Below are positions 58,694-64,000 of a stretch of DNA of 64,000 nt, piece by piece (position 1 is the stretch's first letter; each line of letters opens with the position of its first letter). This DNA comes from Henriciella sp. (GTDB lineage Bacteria > Pseudomonadota > Alphaproteobacteria > Caulobacterales > Hyphomonadaceae): the NCBI RefSeq assembly GCF_029937755.1, contig NZ_JAPYPG010000006.1:1-64000 (forward strand), in the 5' to 3' direction. The notes beneath the pieces were generated by a model. It saw only the letters and a list, made by a program, of their open reading frames with translations, ran no database searches and was not told the DNA's origin. A program made the translations under genes and the position numbers.

Positions 58694-59488
58694 ATGCGCG
58701 TGAAAATCGACGCTACCCTGTCCTATTTTCTTCCCGCTCCCACTGACGTTCTGCTGGCCGTGGAAGCCCTCCCGCTGCCGGACCAGACCATCGTCGCAGA
58801 GCGGCTGGACGTGTTCGGGCCGGCCTCGCTCTCTCCGGTCGAAAAAGACCAGGAACGGGGCCGCATGCGCTGGATGGAAGCGAATGGCGAGATCACGCTC
58901 GAATATGAAGCGACCGTGGATGTCAGCCGTCAGCCCGTCAATCTGTCGGGCATGTATGTGCCGCCGCGCCGGGAGCTGCCGGTCGAGGCGATCCCTTATC
59001 TCTTCCCGAGCCGTTATTGTGAATCCGACCGGCTGGAGACGTTCGTCGCGACGCGCTTCGGTCATCTCGTCGGTGGTGACCAGGTGCTGCGCATGGTCGA
59101 ATGGATTCAGGAGAGTTTTGCCTATGTGCCGGGGTCGAGCACGGCCGAGACGACAGCCACGGACAGCTTCCTGAAACGCCAGGGTGTGTGCCGCGATTAT
59201 GCGCACGTCCTGATCAGTTTCGCCCGCGCCGCCGGCATTCCCGCGCGTATGGTCTCAGCCTATGCGCCGGGCCTGCAGCCGCCTGACTTCCATGCCGTGG
59301 TCGAGGTCTGGCTCGATGGGGCGTGGCGGCTTGTCGACCCGTCGCGCATGTCGCGCGAGGACAACCTCGTGCGGATCTGTTCGGGCCGCGATGCCACCGA
59401 TATCAGTTTCATGACCATCTTCGGCAGCGCCAATCTCAACAGTCAGATGGTCGCCGTCTCCGTCATCGAGCCCGCTGCTCAGCGTTGA
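58694..59488 (+). CDS. Transglutaminase-like protein
   Basis: FLKRQGVCRDYAHVLISFARAAGIPARMVSAY, HAVVEVWLDGAWRLVDPS. Confidence 0.92.
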   Translation: MRVKIDATLSYFLPAPTDVLLAVEALPLPDQTIVAERLDVFGPASLSPVEKDQERGRMRWMEANGEITLEYEATVDVSRQPVNLSGMYVPPRRELPVEAIPYLFPSRYCESDRLETFVATRFGHLVGGDQVLRMVEWIQESFAYVPGSSTAETTATDSFLKRQGVCRDYAHVLISFARAAGIPARMVSAYAPGLQPPDFHAVVEVWLDGAWRLVDPSRMSREDNLVRICSGRDATDISFMTIFGSANLNSQMVAVSVIEPAAQR

Positions 59489-59492
59489 GCAA

Positions 59493-59523
59493 ACCGCCCG
59501 CCGGACACTGTCCCGCGGGCGGT
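59493..59523. terminator. Bidirectional terminator between transglutaminase and metY genes
   Basis: ACCGCCCGC-C-GGACA-C-TGTCC-C-GCGGGCGGT long hairpin. Confidence 0.65.
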
Positions 59524-59545
59524 ATCTTGCATGGTCCTTGGGCGC

Positions 59546-60835
59546 CTAGCTGGCGGCCTTCAGGGCCTGGTCGAGATCGGCGATGAGGTCGTTGGCGCCT
59601 TCGATGCCGATGGAGAGACGCACAACATCCGGCGCAGCCCCGGCGGCAATCTGCTGGTCTTCCGTCAGCTGACGATGTGTCGTCGAAGCCGAGTGGATGA
59701 CCAGCGACCGGGCGTCGCCGAGATTGGCGACATGGCTGAACAATTTCAGGCTCTCGACGAACTTCACGCAGGAATCGTATCCGCCCTTCAGCTTGATCGT
59801 GAACAGGGCGCCAGCGCCTTTCGGGCAGATGCGCTTTGCGCGATCCTTGTAGGGAGAGGAGTCGAGGCCCGGATAGGTGACGGCGGCCACAGCCTCATGG
59901 CCTTCCAGCCATTCGGCGACCTTCTGCGCATTCTCGATATGCTTGGCCATCCGAAGCGACAGCGTCTCGATCCCCATCAGCGTATAGTGTGCCGCCTGCG
60001 GATTAAGCGTCATGCCAAGGTCGCGCAGACCAATGGCGATGCCGTGGAAGGTGAAGGCGGCCGGGCCGAACGTCTTGTGGAAGTTGAGGCCGTGATAGGC
60101 TGGCTCCGGCTGTGACAGCGACGGGAACTTGTCCGACGCCGACCAGTCGAACGTGCCACTGTCGACGATGACGCCGCCGGTGACGGTGCCATTGCCGGTC
60201 AGGTATTTGGTCATGGAGCTGACGACCAGTGTCGCTCCGTGGTCGATCGGGCGGCAGAGATAGGCGGTTGCCGTGGTATTATCGACGATTAGCGGAACCC
60301 CGGCTTCGGCAGCGATCGGCGCGATCGCGTCGAGATCGGTGACGTAGCCGCCGGGATTGGCGATCGTCTCGCAGAAGACCGCGCGGGTATCCTCATCAAT
60401 CGCGGCCTTGATCGCATCGAGATCATCGAAGTCGACGAAGCGGGCCGACCAGCCGAAGCGTTTGAAGGTCTGGCTGAACTGGGTGATCGTGCCGCCATAA
60501 AGCCGCGTCGAAACGACGACGTTGCGGCCGGGCGCCATCAGCGGGAACAGCGCCAGGATCTGTGCGGCGTGGCCGGACGAACAGCAGACTGCCCCGGCAC
60601 CGCCTTCCAGCGCCGCCATCCGGTTCTGCAGCGCACCGACGGTCGGATTGGTGAGACGGGAATAGATATAGCCGACTTCTTCCAGGCCGAAGAGGCGGGC
60701 GGCGTGCTCGGCATCGCGGAAGACGTAGGACGTCGTCTGATAGATCGGCACCTGCCGCGCCCCGGTTGCCGGGTCCGGCTCCGTCCCGGCATGGACTTGC
60801 AGCGTGTCGAAATCATTGATTGGCGTATCGGACAT
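59546..60835 (-). CDS. metY: O-acetylhomoserine sulfhydrylase / aminocarboxypropyltransferase
   Basis: PIYQTTSYVFRDAEHAARLFGLEEVGYIYSRLTNPTVGALQNRMAALEGGAGAVCCSSGHAA; SSMTKYLTGNG. Confidence 0.92.
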   Translation of the reverse strand: MSDTPINDFDTLQVHAGTEPDPATGARQVPIYQTTSYVFRDAEHAARLFGLEEVGYIYSRLTNPTVGALQNRMAALEGGAGAVCCSSGHAAQILALFPLMAPGRNVVVSTRLYGGTITQFSQTFKRFGWSARFVDFDDLDAIKAAIDEDTRAVFCETIANPGGYVTDLDAIAPIAAEAGVPLIVDNTTATAYLCRPIDHGATLVVSSMTKYLTGNGTVTGGVIVDSGTFDWSASDKFPSLSQPEPAYHGLNFHKTFGPAAFTFHGIAIGLRDLGMTLNPQAAHYTLMGIETLSLRMAKHIENAQKVAEWLEGHEAVAAVTYPGLDSSPYKDRAKRICPKGAGALFTIKLKGGYDSCVKFVESLKLFSHVANLGDARSLVIHSASTTHRQLTEDQQIAAGAAPDVVRLSIGIEGANDLIADLDQALKAAS

Positions 60836-60937
60836 GGTGATCTTCTCCCTCAAACCTGTTGGCGCCGCTTTATCCCGTGGCGCCTCCCGGTGTCTTCTGC
60901 CGCGGCAGGAGAAATTGTCCAACGCTTTCTGGAAAAA

Positions 60938-61585
60938 TCAGGCGGACCTGATCCGGTACACACACCGGCGCGCGCCCGACAGAAGGTGGGCCTCGCGCGT
61001 GACTTCGCAGCCTCCGCCAAGCGCTGAGCGGAACACGTCCAGCTCATTCGCGCAGAGACGCTGGCAGGTGGTGGCGGCGGAACAGATCGGGCAGTGGTTC
61101 TCGATCAGCAGCCAGTCATCGCCATCCTCGGCTGCTGCTGCCATGTACCCTTCGCGAGTGCGCATCGCAGCGAGTTTCTTCACCCGTGCACTGACGCTTT
61201 CCAGCCCGGCCATCTCCTTTTCGTAAAGGGCAAGCTGGGTCTCGCTATGGCGGTCGATGACCCGGGCAAGGCCTTCTTCGCCGAACATCTCCCGGATCGA
61301 ACCGATCATCTCGAGCGCCAGCCCCTGATGGGCATCGGGAAAGATACGCGAGGCGGATGAGGTCAGCGACCAGATCTTGGTCGGGCGGCCACGGCCTTTC
61401 GGTTTGGCCGTCTCCTCCACGAGGCCTTCCTCGGCAAGTTCATAGAGATGCAGCCGCACAGCCATCGGCGTAACGCCAAGGTGCTCAGCGAGCCCCGATG
61501 CCGATTGCGGGCCCTCGCGCTTGAGCAGGTCGAGAACCGTATTGCGCGTTGCAGTGAGCGCCGGAGGGGGGGCAGAGGAGGTCAT
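60938..61585 (-). CDS. HTH regulator with Cys-rich C-terminus (SufR/ArsR-like)
   Basis: Winged HTH GPQSASGLAEHLGVTPMAVRLHLYELAEEGLV; NHCPICSAATTCQRLCANELDVFRSALGGGCEV...GARRCVYRI. Confidence 0.8.
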   Translation of the reverse strand: MTSSAPPPALTATRNTVLDLLKREGPQSASGLAEHLGVTPMAVRLHLYELAEEGLVEETAKPKGRGRPTKIWSLTSSASRIFPDAHQGLALEMIGSIREMFGEEGLARVIDRHSETQLALYEKEMAGLESVSARVKKLAAMRTREGYMAAAAEDGDDWLLIENHCPICSAATTCQRLCANELDVFRSALGGGCEVTREAHLLSGARRCVYRIRSA

Positions 61586-61590
61586 GAATT

Positions 61591-61654
61591 TTTTATAAAA
61601 GGGATTGCTTTCAAAAACAAGCCATAATAAATAAAGGAAAATCTTTTATAAAGG
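61591..61654. promoter_or_regulatory. Two TTTTATAAA(A)GG boxes in divergent promoter
   Basis: TTTTATAAAAGG at 61591-61602 and TTTTATAAAGG at 61644-61654, 53 bp apart. Confidence 0.55.
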
Positions 61655-61662
61655 AGGGCGCA

Positions 61663-62082
61663 ATGGTACGCCTCGAACATGCCAATCTCGTCGTCTCTGA
61701 AATCGAACCGACCCTGTCTTTCCTGAAGGCCGCTTTCCCGCACTGGCGCGTCCGGGGTGGCGGCAAGGGGACATGGTCTGGCAAGCCGCGCGAGTGGCTG
61801 CACTTCGGAGATGACGAGACCTACATCGCGCTATCGGACAATGGTGAAGGCGCCCCGCGTGACCTGAAAGGCCATGCGCCGGGGCTGGCCCATCTCGCTT
61901 TCGAAGTGTCGAACCTGGATGCGTTGATCCTCCGGCTGGAGGCGGCGGGACACGAGATCACCAATCCGGGTGCCGCGACAGAGCACCGCCGAAACATCTA
62001 TTTCATCGACGGCAACAATATCGAATTCGAGTTCGTCGAGTATCTCTCAGATCATCCTGACGAAAAGAACCGCTATGACTGA
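61663..62082 (+). CDS. VOC-family (glyoxalase/bleomycin resistance-like) protein
   Basis: VRLEHANLVVSEIEPTLSFLKAAFP; GLAHLAFEVSNLDALILRLEAAGHE; IYFIDGNNIEFEFVEY. Confidence 0.9.
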   Translation: MVRLEHANLVVSEIEPTLSFLKAAFPHWRVRGGGKGTWSGKPREWLHFGDDETYIALSDNGEGAPRDLKGHAPGLAHLAFEVSNLDALILRLEAAGHEITNPGAATEHRRNIYFIDGNNIEFEFVEYLSDHPDEKNRYD

Positions 62083-62578
62083 GGCGGTGCAGGTTTGCGA
62101 TCCTTGCCGGGACTGGGCTGACTCGATGCGCGTCTCGCCTTATCAATGGGCCCGCATGATCGATACGCTGACTGTCTCCACCACCGGGCCGGGCCTCTAT
62201 GAGTTCACGCGGCAGGCCCGCCGCTTCGTCTCCGAAGCGGGTGTTTCGGAGGGCCTGCTTACCGTTTTTGTCCGCCATACCTCCTGCTCTCTGCTGATCC
62301 AGGAGAATGCCGACCCGGATGTGCAGCGTGACCTCAATGAGTTCTTTCGCCGTCTTGTTCCGCTCTCTGATGATCCGTCCATGCGCTGGATCGTGCATGA
62401 TATGGAGGGGCCAGATGACATGCCGGCCCATATCAAGGCGGCGCTGACGCAGACTTCTTTCGGTATCCCTGTGAGCGATGGAGCGATGATGCTCGGCACC
62501 TGGCAGGGGCTTTACCTGTTCGAGCATCGCGACCGGCCGCATGAGCGACAGATCGTGCTTCACATGGGCGGCGCGTGA
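62075..62578 (+). CDS. YjbQ/UPF0047-family protein
   Basis: EGLLTVFVRHTSCSLLIQENADPDVQRDL; MLGTWQGLYLFEHRDRPHERQIVLH. Confidence 0.88.
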   Translation: MTEAVQVCDPCRDWADSMRVSPYQWARMIDTLTVSTTGPGLYEFTRQARRFVSEAGVSEGLLTVFVRHTSCSLLIQENADPDVQRDLNEFFRRLVPLSDDPSMRWIVHDMEGPDDMPAHIKAALTQTSFGIPVSDGAMMLGTWQGLYLFEHRDRPHERQIVLHMGGA

Positions 62579-62967
62579 TGAGGCTTAACCAGGTCACCGT
62601 TCCGTGCACGGATTATGGGGCGAGCGTGGCGTTCTATACCACCCTTGGCCTCGTCCAGATCGTCGATAGCCCGCCACGCTATGCCCGTTTTGAATGCCCG
62701 CAGAGTGAGGACGGGAGCGAGCCGGCGACCTTCTCGCTGCACCATGTCGAGGACTGGCCGGGCGGAGACGACCCGCTCGTCTATTTCGAGTGCGACCGGC
62801 TGGACGAGACGTATGAGGATCTCACCGGACAGGGCATCGTTTTTGAGCAATCCCCGGCCGACCAGCGATGGGGATGGCGAGAGGCCCGGCTGAGAGATCC
62901 GGCCGGCAATCTGCTCTGCCTCTATCAGGCAGGGGAGATGCGGCGCTTTCCGCCCTGGCGGATCTGA
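62575..62967 (+). CDS. VOC-family protein
   Basis: LNQVTVPCTDYGASVAFYTTLGLVQIVDSPPRYARFECP; RLRDPAGNLLCLY. Confidence 0.88.
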   Translation: MMRLNQVTVPCTDYGASVAFYTTLGLVQIVDSPPRYARFECPQSEDGSEPATFSLHHVEDWPGGDDPLVYFECDRLDETYEDLTGQGIVFEQSPADQRWGWREARLRDPAGNLLCLYQAGEMRRFPPWRI

Positions 62968-63048
62968 TCCGTTTTCACCTGCGCCAGCGCTTGTTTGCAT
63001 CCTTTTGCGGCCCATCTCGTTGCTTCGACAGCAATAAAGGAGCGAGCC

Positions 63049-64000
63049 ATGAAAGCCGTGAAGATCGCCGCCCCGGGCGGGTTCGACAAACTGACCCTCA
63101 CCGATCTGGACGATCCGGGAAAACCGGGCAAAGGCGAAATCCGCGTGCGCCTGCATGCCACCTCGCTCAATTTCCATGACCTGATCGTCGCCTCGGGCCA
63201 GAGCAAGCCGGAGGATGGCCGGATTCCGATGTCGGACGGGGCCGGCATGGTCGAGGCTGTCGGCGAAGGCGTTACGGGCTTTTCCGAGGGTGACCATGTG
63301 GTCTCCACCTTCTTCCCGCAATGGCTGGCCGGGCCGCCGCGTGTCTCGGACTTCTCGGGCACGCCCGGCGACGGCATCGATGGCTATGCCCGCGAGGTCG
63401 TCATCGCGCCGGAAACATCCTTCACGCACGCCCCGGCCGGCTGGAGCCATGCCGAGGCTGCCACGATCACCACGGCGGGCCTGACTGCCTGGCGCGCGCT
63501 TGTTGTCGATGGTGGACTCAAGGCCGGCGATACGGTGCTTGCGCTCGGAACGGGTGGGGTGTCCATTTACGCGGTGCAGATCGCCAAGATGATGGGCGCG
63601 GAAGTGATCGCGACGTCGTCCTCGAACGAGAAGCTCGAGCGCGTGAAGGCGCTCGGCGCCGATCATGTGATCAATTACAAGGAAGACGAGAAGTGGGGCT
63701 CCACCGTCATGAAGCTGACCGGCGGGCGCGGGGCTGACCAGGTCGTCGAAGTTGGCGGTCCGGGCACACTCGGCCAGTCGATCCGCGCGGTCCGCGTTGG
63801 AGGGCATATCGCCCTGATCGGTGTCCTCACAGGCGTCAGCGGTGATGTGCCGACAGCATTGCTCATGCAGAAGCAGGCCCGCGTCGAAGGCCTGATCGTC
63901 GGCTCGCGGTCCGATCAGGAGGATTTTGTCCGCGCGCTTGAAAAGGGCGGTATCAAGCCGGTGATCGATGAGCGTTTTGGCCTCGATACGCTGGGCGATG
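63049..64000 (+). CDS. Zinc-type alcohol dehydrogenase/quinone reductase-like protein (runs off window)
   Basis: MKAVKIAAPGGFDKLTLTDLDDPGKPGKGEIRVRLHATSLNFHDLIVASG; frame still open at 64000; truncated so absent from ORF track. Confidence 0.85.
   Translation, partial: MKAVKIAAPGGFDKLTLTDLDDPGKPGKGEIRVRLHATSLNFHDLIVASGQSKPEDGRIPMSDGAGMVEAVGEGVTGFSEGDHVVSTFFPQWLAGPPRVSDFSGTPGDGIDGYAREVVIAPETSFTHAPAGWSHAEAATITTAGLTAWRALVVDGGLKAGDTVLALGTGGVSIYAVQIAKMMGAEVIATSSSNEKLERVKALGADHVINYKEDEKWGSTVMKLTGGRGADQVVEVGGPGTLGQSIRAVRVGGHIALIGVLTGVSGDVPTALLMQKQARVEGLIVGSRSDQEDFVRALEKGGIKPVIDERFGLDTLGD

Overview
GC-rich alphaproteobacterial chromosomal window (gene content and order suggest a Caulobacterales/Hyphomonadales-type genome; this is inference). 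Most of it is an ordinary core backbone: MoxR/DUF58/BatA-DUF4159 cluster, NUDIX-CCA transferase, hemF, petABC (cytochrome bc1), mtnP/apt, ClpP-like protease, one tRNA with CAT anticodon, trxB, ELM1, greA-carB, carA-yqeY, dnaG-rpoD, metY. Accessory-looking material: (i) the left edge, with a truncated SIR2-like gene and a 135-bp direct repeat of a gene 3' end; (ii) an AbrB-Doc toxin-antitoxin pair with a tandem operator-like repeat; (iii) a LexA-box-preceded divergent Y-family polymerase; (iv) a decayed tRNA-adjacent intergenic region with an unlisted small ORF; (v) a ~4.4-kb segment between yqeY and dnaG carrying a secreted caspase-TPR protein, an orphan gene, a TetR regulator and a CPBP protease, preceded by four 11-bp helically phased repeats. 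I found no clear-cut new multi-gene system. The best leads are the yqeY/dnaG segment, the all-synonymous 3'-end repeat, paired periplasmic-side insertions in cytochromes b and c1, and two genes apparently starting at CTG inside CTGA stop/start overlaps. All calls come from reading the sequence and ORF translations by eye; no database search was run.
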